A DNA stretch of 61,166 nt from Nitrospirota bacterium (GCA_014874185.1 JACWAF010000012.1:1-61166); one strand, 5' to 3'; numbered from the stretch's first letter, positions 47,066-57,392 are shown. The notes: generated from the letters alone by a model not told the origin. A program made the numbers and translations.

Positions 47066-48930
47066 CTTCTTTCCTTCCCGGCCGCCACCATGATAAGCGT
47101 AAGGGCCGCCGGTGTCATTCCGGGTATCCTGCCGGCCTGCCCGATGCTCCTGGGTCTGACCTCTTCCAGCTTTCCCGCAAGCTCGTTCGATATGCCGGGT
47201 ATCCTTCTGAAGTCCAGCCCTTCCGGTATCTTCTGGTCCTCAGAGGACCGGAGCTTCTCGACCGTCTCCAATTGTTTTTTGATATACCCCCGGTATTTGA
47301 TCTCCGTCTCGACCAGTTTTTCCGCGTCGGTTCCGGGTGAGTCCGTGGCAGGGGAGAGCATCTTTATTAAATCATAGGCCACGGCGGGCCTCTTTAAAAG
47401 CCTTTCAAGGGCAATGTCCTCCGGCACGGCCGGTTCCCCCGCTTTTTCAAGGGCGGGATTAATGACGGCGGGCTTCACCCTGGTCTCTTGCAGCCTCTTT
47501 ATTTCCTTTCGCACCCAGTCCCTTTTCAGCATGAATTTCTTATGCTCCTGCTCTTTTACCAGCCCGGCCGCATATCCCTTTTCCGCAAGACGCATATCCG
47601 CGTTATCGTGCCGCAGAAGCAGCCTGTACTCCGCCCTGGATGTGAACATCCGGTAGGGCTCGCTTGTGCCCTTCGTTACAAGGTCGTCTATCAGCACGCC
47701 TATATATGCCTCGTGCCTCTCCAGTACCAGAGGCGGCCTGCCCTGCACCTTGAGGGCGGCATTAATGCCCGCCATGAGGCCCTGCGCCGCCGCCTCCTCG
47801 TAACCCGACGTGCCGTTTATCTGCCCGGCCAGGTACAGCCCGGAAATCTTTTTTGTCTCCAGCGTGTGATGAAGCTCAAGGGGGTTTACGAAATCGTATT
47901 CTATCGCGTAGCCCGGACGCATGATCCCGGCATCCTCAAGCCCCGGTATGCTCCGCACGATTTGCACCTGCACGTCATAGGGCAGGCTTGTGGAGATGCC
48001 GTTCGCATAATATTCTTTCGTTTCCAGCCCCTCCGGCTCAAGGAAGACCTGATGCCGGGGCCTGTCGGCAAACCTTACCACCTTGTCCTCTATCGACGGG
48101 CAGTAGCGCGGCCCCACGCCCTTTATCTTTCCGCTGTAAAGGGGCGAGCGGTCCAGGTTGGAGAGGATGGCCTTTCTGGTCTCGTCGTTCGTATAGGTCA
48201 CAAAGCAGGGCAGCTGCTGGTTCGTAATGTCACCGGTAGAGTGCGAAAAGGCCACCGGCGGGTCTTCGCCCCGCTGGGCCTCCGTCTTCGAAAAATCTAT
48301 CGTCCTCGCGTCAAGCCTGGGAGGGGTGCCCGTCTTCAGCCTGCCCATTTTGAGGCCAAGGGCGCGCAGGGAATCAGACAGCTTTACCGAAGGGAACTCG
48401 CCCGCCCTCCCCGCCTCCTGCGTATCAAGCCCGATGTGAATAAGCCCTTTCAGAAAGGTGCCCGTTGTTACAATAACCGCCCCGGCCCCGTAAAACGCCC
48501 CGGTTGAACTCACCACGCCCGCTATCCTGCCGCCCTCGACAATAAGGCGGTCCGCGCTCGCCTGCCTGATCGCCAGGTTGGGCGCGCTCTCAATCACCCT
48601 GCGCATATTTATCCTGTAAAGCAGCCTGTCCGCCTGGTGGCGCAAAGACCAGACTGCCGGGCCCTTCGAGCGGTTCAGGATGCGGCTCTGGATACATGAG
48701 AGGTCCGACATGCGGCCCATCTCGCCCCCCAATGCGTCTATCTCCCTCACCAGGTGGCCCTTGGCAAGCCCCCCGATCGCGGGGTTGCACGATAGCTGCG
48801 CGATGGTGTCCAGGTTCAGGGTGAACAGGCAGGCCGAAAGCCCCATCCGGCTTGCGGCCAGCGCGGCCTCGCACCCGGCGTGCCCCGCCCCGATAACGAT
48901 AACGTCAAAGTCTCTTTCCCTGAAAGGCAT
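47053..48930 (-). CDS. mnmG: tRNA U34 carboxymethylaminomethyl enzyme MnmG (GidA)
   Basis: A 625-residue FAD protein that with MnmE modifies U34 of tRNAs. FAD-binding [19 protein letters not shown] at 12-30, the [22 protein letters not shown] block near 48, and the GidA signature [11 protein letters not shown] near 270 are intact. No mnmE in the window. Its start faces the DsrC-like gene across a palindromic repeat. Confidence 0.97.
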   Translation of the reverse strand: MPFRERDFDVIVIGAGHAGCEAALAASRMGLSACLFTLNLDTIAQLSCNPAIGGLAKGHLVREIDALGGEMGRMSDLSCIQSRILNRSKGPAVWSLRHQADRLLYRINMRRVIESAPNLAIRQASADRLIVEGGRIAGVVSSTGAFYGAGAVIVTTGTFLKGLIHIGLDTQEAGRAGEFPSVKLSDSLRALGLKMGRLKTGTPPRLDARTIDFSKTEAQRGEDPPVAFSHSTGDITNQQLPCFVTYTNDETRKAILSNLDRSPLYSGKIKGVGPRYCPSIEDKVVRFADRPRHQVFLEPEGLETKEYYANGISTSLPYDVQVQIVRSIPGLEDAGIMRPGYAIEYDFVNPLELHHTLETKKISGLYLAGQINGTSGYEEAAAQGLMAGINAALKVQGRPPLVLERHEAYIGVLIDDLVTKGTSEPYRMFTSRAEYRLLLRHDNADMRLAEKGYAAGLVKEQEHKKFMLKRDWVRKEIKRLQETRVKPAVINPALEKAGEPAVPEDIALERLLKRPAVAYDLIKMLSPATDSPGTDAEKLVETEIKYRGYIKKQLETVEKLRSSEDQKIPEGLDFRRIPGISNELAGKLEEVRPRSIGQAGRIPGMTPAALTLIMVAAGKERRCRS

Positions 48931-48952
48931 ATTTTTATTATGGCAAAACGGA

Positions 48953-49022
48953 TTCTACTTTTTCTTGTAAGAAAAAGTAGCAAAAAGAACTTTTGGTTTC
49001 CGCTCACTTTCGTGAGCGGAAA
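48953..49022. repeat. Palindromic repeat, copy C (inverted), with second hairpin
   Basis: CTACTTTTTCTT/AAGAAAAAGTAG (48955-48966 and 48969-48980), then TTTCCGCTCAC/GTGAGCGGAAA (48997-49007 and 49012-49022). It lies between two divergent genes, where a terminator is not needed. Confidence 0.8.
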
Positions 49023-49084
49023 AAATGCAAACCTTCCAGCGCTTTCAGTGCTACAATCTCCTCAGAAAGGAGGCATGCACTGAA

Positions 49085-49420
49085 ATGGAAACCCCGAAGC
49101 CGGACCTGAGAGTGGACAAGGACGGGTTCCTGGCGGACTACCACGAATGGAATGAACAGGCTGCCCAGCTGCTGGCGGAACGCGAGGGGTTGGGCCCGCT
49201 CACAAAAGACATGCTGGATATCCTCATATTCCTGAGGAGCTATTACGAGAAGTACAAATTCTTCCCTATTATCCGGGCCGTCTGCAAGAACGTGCACAAG
49301 CCCAAGGACTGTCTGACCGAGGAGTTCATCGACCCCGTAAAGGCCTGGAAGATAGCGGGGCTGCCAAACCCGGGCGAGGAAGTGGAAATCTTCAGGGACT
49401 GGAACCCGCTGGGGTTTTGA
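49085..49420 (+). CDS. DsrC/TusE-family protein lacking the C-terminal cysteine
   Basis: A 111-residue protein of the DsrC/TusE family. The family pattern is clear: DKDGFLADYHEWNEQAAQLLAE, LTKDMLDILIFLRSYYEKY and the C-terminal AGLPNP near 91-96. Family members with sulfur-carrier function end in ...GLPKPTGCV with a penultimate cysteine. Here that arm is replaced by a longer tail ending DWNPLGF without cysteine; Cys remain at 67 and 76. It is therefore unlikely to carry sulfur as DsrC does, and may be regulatory. Start ATG 49085 is eleven bases after AAAGGAGG. Confidence 0.85.
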   Translation: METPKPDLRVDKDGFLADYHEWNEQAAQLLAEREGLGPLTKDMLDILIFLRSYYEKYKFFPIIRAVCKNVHKPKDCLTEEFIDPVKAWKIAGLPNPGEEVEIFRDWNPLGF

Positions 49421-49430
49421 AAAGCGGGGC

Positions 49431-50739
<1,309 letters not shown>

Positions 50740-51390
50740 ATGGGCAAAAAAATTAACCGCAAGCTGGAAAAGATTTATCACGCGCTCTACGGCGCCTTCG
50801 GGCCGCAGCACTGGTGGCCCGGAGAAACCCCTTTCGAAGTGGCCGTGGGCGCCATCCTTACTCAGAACACGAACTGGACGAACGTGGAGCGCGCCATAGC
50901 CAACCTGAAGAAGGCCAGCGCCCTGGACCCGCTTGCCATGCACGGGATGAGCGAAGAGCGGCTCGCTGAACTGATACGGCCGTCCGGGTATTACAACGTT
51001 AAGGCAAAGAGGCTTAAGGCGTTCATATCGTTTCTGGTGGAAGGATACAGCGGGAAAACAGAAGCCATGTCGCGCGAGGAGACGGGCGCGCTCAGGGAAA
51101 AACTTCTCTCCATAAAGGGCATAGGCAAGGAGACGGCGGACTCCATCCTCCTCTATGCCCTTGGGAAGCCGGTGTTCGTAATAGACGCTTATACGAAGAG
51201 GGTCCTTTCAAGGCATAACGTGCTTTCAATGGATGACGCCTATGACGATTTCCAATCTCTTTTTCATTCCGGCCTGGGACCCCATTCGCCGCTGTACAAC
51301 GAATACCATGCGCTTTTCGTAAGGACGGGGAAAGACTTTTGCAGGCCCGGCAGCCCCGCCTGCAAGGGCTGCCCCATCGAGGGGTTCTGA
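50740..51390 (+). CDS. Endonuclease III-family DNA glycosylase (MagIII-like)
   Basis: A 216-residue HhH-GPD protein. The hairpin LLSIKGIGKETADSILLYA (122-140) and catalytic Asp149 in VFVIDAYTKR are present. The lysine that makes E. coli Nth a lyase (GVGRKTA) is Glu131 here (GIGKETA), so a monofunctional glycosylase such as MagIII is expected. Near the end only three of the four Fe-S cysteines remain (C201, C208, C211); the protein stops just before the place of the fourth. Start ATG 50740. Stop overlaps yvlD by one base. Confidence 0.85.
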   Translation: MGKKINRKLEKIYHALYGAFGPQHWWPGETPFEVAVGAILTQNTNWTNVERAIANLKKASALDPLAMHGMSEERLAELIRPSGYYNVKAKRLKAFISFLVEGYSGKTEAMSREETGALREKLLSIKGIGKETADSILLYALGKPVFVIDAYTKRVLSRHNVLSMDDAYDDFQSLFHSGLGPHSPLYNEYHALFVRTGKDFCRPGSPACKGCPIEGF

Positions 51391-51752
51391 TGGCTGAATT
51401 CTTCCTGAAGCTGGCCGTCACCGCCATCTCGCTTGCCGCCTCGGTAAGGCTTATAGAGGGCATAACGTTTACGGGCAAATGGTGGACGATGCTGGTCATA
51501 GCCCTCATATTCGGGTTGGTGAACTCGATAATAAAGCCCGTGGTGAAGCTCTTCTCGCTCCCTTTCCTTATCCTCACGCTGGGGCTTTTCAGCCTGGTGA
51601 TAAACGCCCTCATGCTGAAGCTCACGGCCTGGCTCTCGGGCGGGATGGACCTCGGCTTCTTCGTGAACGGCTTCTGGCCCGCCGTGAAGGGCGCCCTTGT
51701 GGTAAGCATAGTGAATTTCCTGCTGACCTGCCTCATCGGGCTCAGGGAATGA
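51390..51752 (+). CDS. YvlD/phage-holin-family-4 membrane protein
   Basis: A 120-residue membrane protein with four hydrophobic segments, GLVNSIIKPVVKLFSLPF and ALMLKLTAW, the DUF360/YvlD pattern. Function unknown; the family name is historic and holin activity is not implied. Starts inside the stop of the glycosylase gene (TGATG). Confidence 0.85.
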   Translation: MAEFFLKLAVTAISLAASVRLIEGITFTGKWWTMLVIALIFGLVNSIIKPVVKLFSLPFLILTLGLFSLVINALMLKLTAWLSGGMDLGFFVNGFWPAVKGALVVSIVNFLLTCLIGLRE

Positions 51753-51805
51753 TCCCGCCCCGGTTCCCATGCTTTCTTCTATGCTTACCAAGAAGTATAA
51801 TTATC

Positions 51806-51932
51806 TTGTTGTCATTCCGGCTTGTCCGGAATCTACCCACCCCTTAATCCCCTCCTGGGAGGGGACGGGGGTGGGTTGGATTCCCGATGCCCGAGCACTC
51901 AGGGCCTGAGCGCTTCGCTTGCGGGAATGACA
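51806..51932 (+). repeat. Composite repeat, copy 1
   Basis: Outer ends TTGTTGTCATTCCGG and GCGGGAATGACA are imperfect inverted repeats. The inside carries TCCGGAATCTACCCACCCC, a CCCCTCCTGGGAGGGG palindrome and GGGTGGGTTGGATTCCC. The same unit lies inverted at 61041-61166; about 70 bp of the core appear identical. Confidence 0.85.
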
Positions 51933-51950
51933 CCTTGCAAATTAGCGCGG

Positions 51951-52418
51951 ATGGAAAAAGACGACATCTTTTATATGCGCATGGCAATCGAAGAGGCGGA
52001 AAAGGCCGCAGCCAGGGGCGAAGTGCCCGTTGGCGCGGTGCTGGTGGCGGGCGGCGAGGTCATAGCCAGATCCCATAACCGGAAAGAGACCGCCCCCGAT
52101 CCAACGGCCCACGCGGAGATAATCGCCCTCAGGGAGGCCGCGCGAAGACTTGGCAGGTGGAGGCTTACGGACGCGGCCCTTTATGTAACCAAAGAGCCAT
52201 GCGTAATGTGCTCCGGGGCGATGGTGAACGCGCGGCTTGGCAGGCTGGTCTACGGCTGCGCGGACGCTAAGGGCGGCGCCGCTGAAAGCCTGTACAATAT
52301 ACTTTCAGACGGCAGGCTCAACCACCGCGTAGAAGTCTCTTCGGGAGTCCTGGAAGAAGAGAACCGGCAAATTTTGAAGCGGTTTTTTGAGCAAAAAAGG
52401 GTTAAAATAGACGGTTAG
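51951..52418 (+). CDS. tadA: tRNA adenosine(34) deaminase TadA
   Basis: A 155-residue zinc deaminase making inosine at position 34 of tRNA-Arg(ACG). The zinc ligands are HAE at 54-56 and PCVMC at 83-87. ATG 51951 is chosen because all earlier starts lie within the composite repeat. Ribosome site not evident. Its stop codon TAG (52416-52418) shares its last base with the first base of the tRNA-Ser gene. Confidence 0.93.
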   Translation: MEKDDIFYMRMAIEEAEKAAARGEVPVGAVLVAGGEVIARSHNRKETAPDPTAHAEIIALREAARRLGRWRLTDAALYVTKEPCVMCSGAMVNARLGRLVYGCADAKGGAAESLYNILSDGRLNHRVEVSSGVLEEENRQILKRFFEQKRVKIDG

Positions 52419-52507
52419 GAGAGGTGCCGGAGCGGTTGAACGGGGCGGTCTCGAAAACCGTTGTGGGGGCAACCTCACCCAGGGTTCGAATCCCTGCCTC
52501 TCCGCCA
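52418..52507 (+). tRNA. tRNA-Ser (CGA)
   Basis: A 90-nt tRNA with 7-bp acceptor stem GGAGAGG/CCTCTCC, D-loop with AGCGGTTGAA, anticodon loop CTCGAAA (CGA), a long variable arm typical of serine tRNAs (TGGGGGCAACCTCA), T-loop GGTTCGAATCC and encoded CCA (52505-52507). It starts on the last base of the tadA stop. Confidence 0.96.
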
Positions 52508-52553
52508 TAAAATTTATTTCCAGCCGGCAAAAGATCAGGATTGTTTCCGGGGC

Positions 52554-52602
52554 AATGGGGCGGAGCCCCATTCAACAAAAGGGGCCGCTTCCGGCCCCCT
52601 TT
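52554..52602 (+). terminator. Hairpins after tRNA-Ser
   Basis: AATGGGGC/GCCCCATT (52554-52572) and AAAGGGGCCG/CGGCCCC...TTT (52578-52602), the latter followed by ATGCTTTTTC. The second is the likelier terminator. Confidence 0.65.
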
Positions 52603-52619
52603 ATGCTTTTTCAACCGAA

Positions 52620-52788
52620 TTATTAACAGTCTCATAATAGGATGCGCTTAATTATTAGAAAATCCCTCCTATACCTACCCTTTGTCAAAGGGCCTTTACC
52701 AAAGGGAGGAATTACCCCTCTTTGGAAAAGAGGGGTAAGGGGAGATTTTCCGGCCAAAATGTCTGTTCAATTATGAGACCCTTAATAA
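52620..52788. mobile_element. MITE-like element with 19-bp terminal inverted repeats
   Basis: Left end TTATTAACAGTCTCATAAT (52620-52638) matches the inverted right end (52770-52788) except two bases. The 169-bp body holds two hairpins, CCCTTTGTCAAAGGG and CCCCTCTTTGGAAAAGAGGGG, and no ORF. A 34-bp copy of the left end lies at 60966. The right end stops four bases before the ytxH stop codon. Confidence 0.7.
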
Positions 52789-52792
52789 GCAA

Positions 52793-53140
52793 TTACATTA
52801 TCTGTTCGCCGGGTTCGCCGCCCAACTCTTCGCCGTCGCCGCTTTCGATGCGCTCTTTTTCCCTCTGATAGGCCTCCTTGCCGGCCTCGTAGGCTGTCTT
52901 CAGCATGGACTTGCGGTCGGTTATGGCGCTCTTGCCCTTCTTGATATTGGAAGAGACCGTCTCACCCAGGCTGCTGGCGTAATCGCTCACCCTGCATCGC
53001 ACGTCCTCGGCAAGGTCCTTGATGTCCTGCCTGGTCTCCTTTCCCGACTTCGGGGCCAACAGGAGGGCTGCCCCGGCGCCTACCAGGCCCCCAAGGAGAA
53101 AGGCGAAGAATGTCCTGCTGCCGTTTCCTTCAGTATTCAT
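52793..53140 (-). CDS. YtxH-family protein
   Basis: A 115-residue protein with an N-terminal glycine-rich membrane segment (FFAFLLGGLVGAGAALLLAPKSGKETR, the YtxH signature) and a helical charged region (30-100). Family function is unknown, with links to stress in Firmicutes. Overlaps the DUF948 gene by 11 bases; these two are paired in many bacteria. Confidence 0.85.
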   Translation of the reverse strand: MNTEGNGSRTFFAFLLGGLVGAGAALLLAPKSGKETRQDIKDLAEDVRCRVSDYASSLGETVSSNIKKGKSAITDRKSMLKTAYEAGKEAYQREKERIESGDGEELGGEPGEQIM

Positions 53141-53528
53141 TATTGCCCCCTTTTTTAAAAACGTTCGTTTTCAGTATTCCGAAGGCGGTTGAAAAACCCG
53201 CCTTGAATCCTCCTATATTCGCTTTTGCCTTTACGACCGTGGAGCCTATAAGATGTGCAAGCTGTTCAATCTCGCTGCCCATCTGCCCTACCGCGGTTGT
53301 CACCTGCCGCAGGTCCTTCGTCATCCCGTTGACCTCGCCCGTTATCTCTTTAACGTTCTTCAGGGTCCCCTGAAGCTCCTCGATGGCGGGCAGTATCTTG
53401 TTTTCAGTCCTCTCAAAGAAAATATTCAGGATTTTCAAGGTCTTGACAAGCTCGAAGAAGACAGCCGCAAGCAACCCTATACCTATTATTGCCACGATTA
53501 CAAGAACGATTATAAGGGCATCAAGCAT
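53130..53528 (-). CDS. DUF948-family membrane protein
   Basis: A 132-residue protein: membrane segment at 3-27, then a long coiled coil (30-100; MTKDLRQVTTAVGQMGSEIEQLAHLIG). Matches DUF948 (YtxG-like). Function unknown; usually next to ytxH, as here. Confidence 0.85.
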   Translation of the reverse strand: MLDALIIVLVIVAIIGIGLLAAVFFELVKTLKILNIFFERTENKILPAIEELQGTLKNVKEITGEVNGMTKDLRQVTTAVGQMGSEIEQLAHLIGSTVVKAKANIGGFKAGFSTAFGILKTNVFKKGGNNEY

Positions 53529-53700
53529 TGGGCACCCGTCTCCTTTTCCCGAAACAGTATCCGCTTAAGCTATTTACCTTATATCATACATCCTATTGCC
53601 CGTCAAGAAAACCGGGGGGGAACCGGAAAAATCATCCGCCCGGAAAAACCTGATTTCCGATAACTTTGGAATCGCCCGCACGATTGCTTTAATATAGTTA

Positions 53701-55860
53701 ATGCCCCTCGAAATTGAAGGCAGGGTGGAGAGGATCGTCTTCCACAATCCCGCAAACGGCTATGCCGTCCTGAAGCTGGAGGCGGACGGGGAGATATCCA
53801 CCGTTACCGGCAATATCCCGGACCCCAGAGAGGGGCAGTATGTCCGGGCGGCCGGTGCCTGGGAGACCCATCCGCGGTTCGGAAGACAGTTCCGCGCCAT
53901 AAGCCTGGAGCCCTGCAATCCCCCCACCCCCGAAGCCGTGGAGCGCTATCTGGCCGCGGGCTTCGTAAAGGGGATAGGCCCCGCCATGGCCCGCAGGATA
54001 ATCGAAAAATTCGGCCCGGACTGCCTGGAGTTGATCGAAAGGGAACCCGAAAGGCTCTGCGAGATACCCGGCATAGGCCTCAGAAAGCTTGAAGGCATTA
54101 AAAAATCCCTCTCCGGGCAGAGGGAGTTCAAAGAGACGATGCTGGCCCTCCAGGAATACGGCATAAGCCCCGCATGGTCAATGAGGGTATACAAGTGCTA
54201 TGGCAGAGGCGCCCCGCAGGTGCTGAAGGAAGACCCTTACAGGCTTGCCGAGGACATTAAAGGGATAGGTTTTCTCACGGCAGACAAGATAGCCGAGAGG
54301 ACGGGCATCCCGAAGGATTCGCCAAAACGGGCCGAGGCCGGGATACTCTATCTTCTTGGCAGGCTCTCCGAGGACGGGCACGTCTTCTTCCCCTATAAAG
54401 AACTCCTCCGGGAGGGGGAAGCGGCCCTGGGCATCCGGAGGGAGCCCCTCTTGAAGGCCATAGCCGGCCTGTTTGAAAAGAAAAAGATAATCCTGGAGCC
54501 CCTGCCCTCGGCCGGGATTGAAAATGCCGATGAGAAGGCCGTCTACCTGAGGCGGCTCCATGAGGCGGAAGAGGAGACGGCGGAGAGGACCAGGGCACTT
54601 ATGAGCGCCGGGAGGCGCTCCAAAATACTGGTGAAGAGCGCCCTGGAATGGATCGAAAGAGAGCTGTTCATGGAGCTTTCTTCGCAGCAGGCCCTTGCGG
54701 TGGAGGCCTCCCTTAAAGAGAAGGTGCTTATCATAACGGGCGGTCCCGGCGTGGGGAAAACAACCATCATAAAGGCAATTGTAAAAATCTATAAAGAGTT
54801 CCTTGAAAAAGACGTGCTCCTTGCCGCCCCCACTGGAAGGGCGGCAAAGAGGCTCTCGGAAGTGGCGGGCCAGCCGGCAAAAACCATCCACCGGCTCCTT
54901 GAGTACAGCCCGGTTGAGGAGGGTTTCAGGAAAAACGAAGAGAACCCCCTTGCGGCCGATTTGGTCATACTGGACGAGGCCTCGATGGTGGACATCCAGC
55001 TCATGCGGTCGCTCCTCCTGGCAATCCCCGAAGAGGCCGGGCTCATAATGGTGGGCGATGCCGACCAGCTTGCCTCCGTGGGGCCGGGGAATGTCTTTCT
55101 GGACATGACAGCCTCCGGGGAGATCCCCCTGGTGCGGCTTACCGAGATATTCAGGCAGTCCGCCCGAAGCCTTATCATCCGGAATGCGCACCGGATAAAC
55201 CGCGGCGAGATGCCTGAGTTCCCTAATGACAAGGACTCGGACTTCTACTTCTTCGAGCGGGAAGACCCGCAGGAATGCCTGGAAAAAATCCTTGAGCTTT
55301 GCACCGCCGCCCTGCCAGCCCGCTTCGGGCTGGACCCGGTGAGGGACATCCAGGTGCTCTCTCCCATGCACAAGGGCATAAACGGCGTGCAGAACCTGAA
55401 CCGCCTGATACAGGGAATTCTGAATAAAAGCGGCGAAACCGGGGCGTTCAGGCCGGGGGACAAGGTAATGCAGCTGCGGAACAATTACGACAAGGATATT
55501 TTCAATGGCGATACAGGCATGGTAAAAACCGTCTCAGGCGGGGGGGTAACAGCCGATTTTTACGGAAGGGAGATTTCCTATGGCCCCGCCGACCTGGACG
55601 AGATCCAGCTTGCCTATGCGGCCTCGGTGCACAAGTCGCAGGGGAGCGAATACCCGGCCATAGTGATGCCCCTCCTCACGGAGCATTACATCCTTCTCCA
55701 GCGGAACCTCCTCTACACGGCCGTGACCAGGGCGAAGCGGCTGGCGGTGATAGTGGGCTCCAGGAAGGCACTGGGAATAGCCATACGGAACGCGAAGACC
55801 CAGGAGAGGTACACCATGCTGGCCCGGAGGCTTCGGGCCTCCGGGCCTAAACCCATATAG
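53701..55860 (+). CDS. recD2: RecD2-type ATP-dependent DNA helicase
   Basis: A 719-residue superfamily 1B 5'-3' helicase. It has the RecD2 N-terminal domain (GRVERIVFHNPANGYAVLKL), HhH repeats (GIGPAMARRII, EIPGIGLRKLEGI), Walker A GGPGVGKTTI near 348, DEASMVD near 424 and the C-terminal UvrD-like motif YAASVHKSQGSEYP near 640. No RecBC partners, as usual for RecD2. TAATAT sits five nt before the ATG with TTGGAA 18 nt up; leaderless type. Confidence 0.95.
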   Translation: MPLEIEGRVERIVFHNPANGYAVLKLEADGEISTVTGNIPDPREGQYVRAAGAWETHPRFGRQFRAISLEPCNPPTPEAVERYLAAGFVKGIGPAMARRIIEKFGPDCLELIEREPERLCEIPGIGLRKLEGIKKSLSGQREFKETMLALQEYGISPAWSMRVYKCYGRGAPQVLKEDPYRLAEDIKGIGFLTADKIAERTGIPKDSPKRAEAGILYLLGRLSEDGHVFFPYKELLREGEAALGIRREPLLKAIAGLFEKKKIILEPLPSAGIENADEKAVYLRRLHEAEEETAERTRALMSAGRRSKILVKSALEWIERELFMELSSQQALAVEASLKEKVLIITGGPGVGKTTIIKAIVKIYKEFLEKDVLLAAPTGRAAKRLSEVAGQPAKTIHRLLEYSPVEEGFRKNEENPLAADLVILDEASMVDIQLMRSLLLAIPEEAGLIMVGDADQLASVGPGNVFLDMTASGEIPLVRLTEIFRQSARSLIIRNAHRINRGEMPEFPNDKDSDFYFFEREDPQECLEKILELCTAALPARFGLDPVRDIQVLSPMHKGINGVQNLNRLIQGILNKSGETGAFRPGDKVMQLRNNYDKDIFNGDTGMVKTVSGGGVTADFYGREISYGPADLDEIQLAYAASVHKSQGSEYPAIVMPLLTEHYILLQRNLLYTAVTRAKRLAVIVGSRKALGIAIRNAKTQERYTMLARRLRASGPKPI

Positions 55861-55922
55861 CTTTAGGGCGCCATCCTTTTGGCTTCACCCCGCGCCGGAG
55901 CGGTCCGGTGCAGCCGCGGTCT

Positions 55923-57392
55923 TTATAGCCTGGGGCTTGGGGCAACTCCGAGCAGGTATTTGAAATCCTTGTCCTCGAACCTCAGGCCGCCTCCGAAATA
56001 AACGCCCCGCAAATTGCTGTTCAGGAGGTTGTCCATGCCCCCTTCCAGATAGAGGTGCTTGAAGATATAGTAGCTTGCCCCTATTTGCACGTGTGGATGT
56101 TTGGCCCCGTCTTCTTCGGCGGAGAAGTCCCATGCGTCACCGGAGACCTTGAGCCTGTCATTAAGGAAGAACTGGTCTACGCCGAGGCCGAAGGTGTTCT
56201 GGGTTATCCCCAGGCGGCCCGCCGTGTTCTTATACCGCCGCGCGTATTGGGCGTTGAACTCGATGACCTTCTTCTCATTTGTGTATGTAGTGACGGTATG
56301 GTCCACGATATTGGTCTGTGTGACCGTCCTTGGTATCGGGTCTGAGACTATCCCGACTATGTAATATTTATCCGGACTGGGCTGGAGAGTGAGGGTGAAC
56401 TTGCCCCTGGTATCGGAGACCTTGGTCAGATATTGCGCCTCGAAATCGAGGAATGTCCTGAACCTGGTTATAGCGCCCAGGGTCTCGCCCAGGCCCGATA
56501 CGGCGTTGTTGACGTTCGTATAAAGGGTCTCGTCCTTGAGGAGTTTTCCAATGGTGCCTTTGCCCTGCTGGAGGTCGCTGGTGATCTTGTCCACATTGTT
56601 CACTATCCCCTCCATCTGGGGTTTGGTCTGGGCCACCAGGCTCCTGATCTCGCCCGATGTGGATTTCACATCCCGAATCATCCCGGGCACATCGGTTTTC
56701 AGCGAGGCCGAAAGGTCTCTCAGGTTGGCGATCAGTTCGTTCGTGCTCTGCTGGTTTTGCGCCACAATGGTGTCCAGCCTCGTCACAAGGCGGTTCGCGT
56801 TGTCCAGCACCCGTCTGGCCCTCTTGTCGTTTTCGACAACCATGGTGTTGGCGTTTCGAGCGGTGTCCCTGATGGAGGCGATGGTCTCCTTGAGCTGGCG
56901 TATCTGCTGGTCCGAGAGGACCTTGTTCAGGTTTGCAATTAACTGGTTGGCGCTTCCGGAGACCTTCGAGATGCTCCTTATCAGCTCGCCCAGGTCGGCC
57001 GTCTCCACGGAGCAGGAGAGCGTATCTCCATCATGCAGCAAAGGCGGTTTTGAGCCGATATCCAGTTCCAGGTAATTCTCCCCCAGCAGGCCCACTGTCT
57101 TGATGCTGGCGCAGGCGTCAGAGTAGAGCTTTATGCCGGGGTTCACCCTCAACGTGAGTTTTGCCTTTCCGTCCGCAAGCTCGATGTCCTCGATGTAGCC
57201 TGCGTCAACGCCCGCCACCCTTATCCGGCTCTTTTTTTCCAGGCCGGAGATGTTTTTGAAATAGACGTAAACTATATATCCCTCTTTCTTTCTAAGCCAG
57301 CTGAGGCCGCCCACTTTAAACGTCATATATGAGAGCAGCAGGATTATGATAAGTGCGAATATGCCCACCTTGAGGTCTGCCGATGCCTTCAC
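55923..57392 (-). CDS. mlaD: MCE-domain protein MlaD with C-terminal beta-rich extension
   Basis: A 489-residue lipid-transport protein. Membrane anchor at 8-27, MCE domain about 38-115, a long helical region (about 145-300) and a C-terminal part (about 310-489) with alternating beta strands, many aromatics and LYLEGGMDNLLNSNLRGVYF, resembling an outer-membrane barrel. E. coli MlaD is only about 183 residues, so this protein could span the periplasm. Starts at GTG 57392, overlapping mlaF by four bases. Confidence 0.88.
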   Translation of the reverse strand: MKASADLKVGIFALIIILLLSYMTFKVGGLSWLRKKEGYIVYVYFKNISGLEKKSRIRVAGVDAGYIEDIELADGKAKLTLRVNPGIKLYSDACASIKTVGLLGENYLELDIGSKPPLLHDGDTLSCSVETADLGELIRSISKVSGSANQLIANLNKVLSDQQIRQLKETIASIRDTARNANTMVVENDKRARRVLDNANRLVTRLDTIVAQNQQSTNELIANLRDLSASLKTDVPGMIRDVKSTSGEIRSLVAQTKPQMEGIVNNVDKITSDLQQGKGTIGKLLKDETLYTNVNNAVSGLGETLGAITRFRTFLDFEAQYLTKVSDTRGKFTLTLQPSPDKYYIVGIVSDPIPRTVTQTNIVDHTVTTYTNEKKVIEFNAQYARRYKNTAGRLGITQNTFGLGVDQFFLNDRLKVSGDAWDFSAEEDGAKHPHVQIGASYYIFKHLYLEGGMDNLLNSNLRGVYFGGGLRFEDKDFKYLLGVAPSPRL

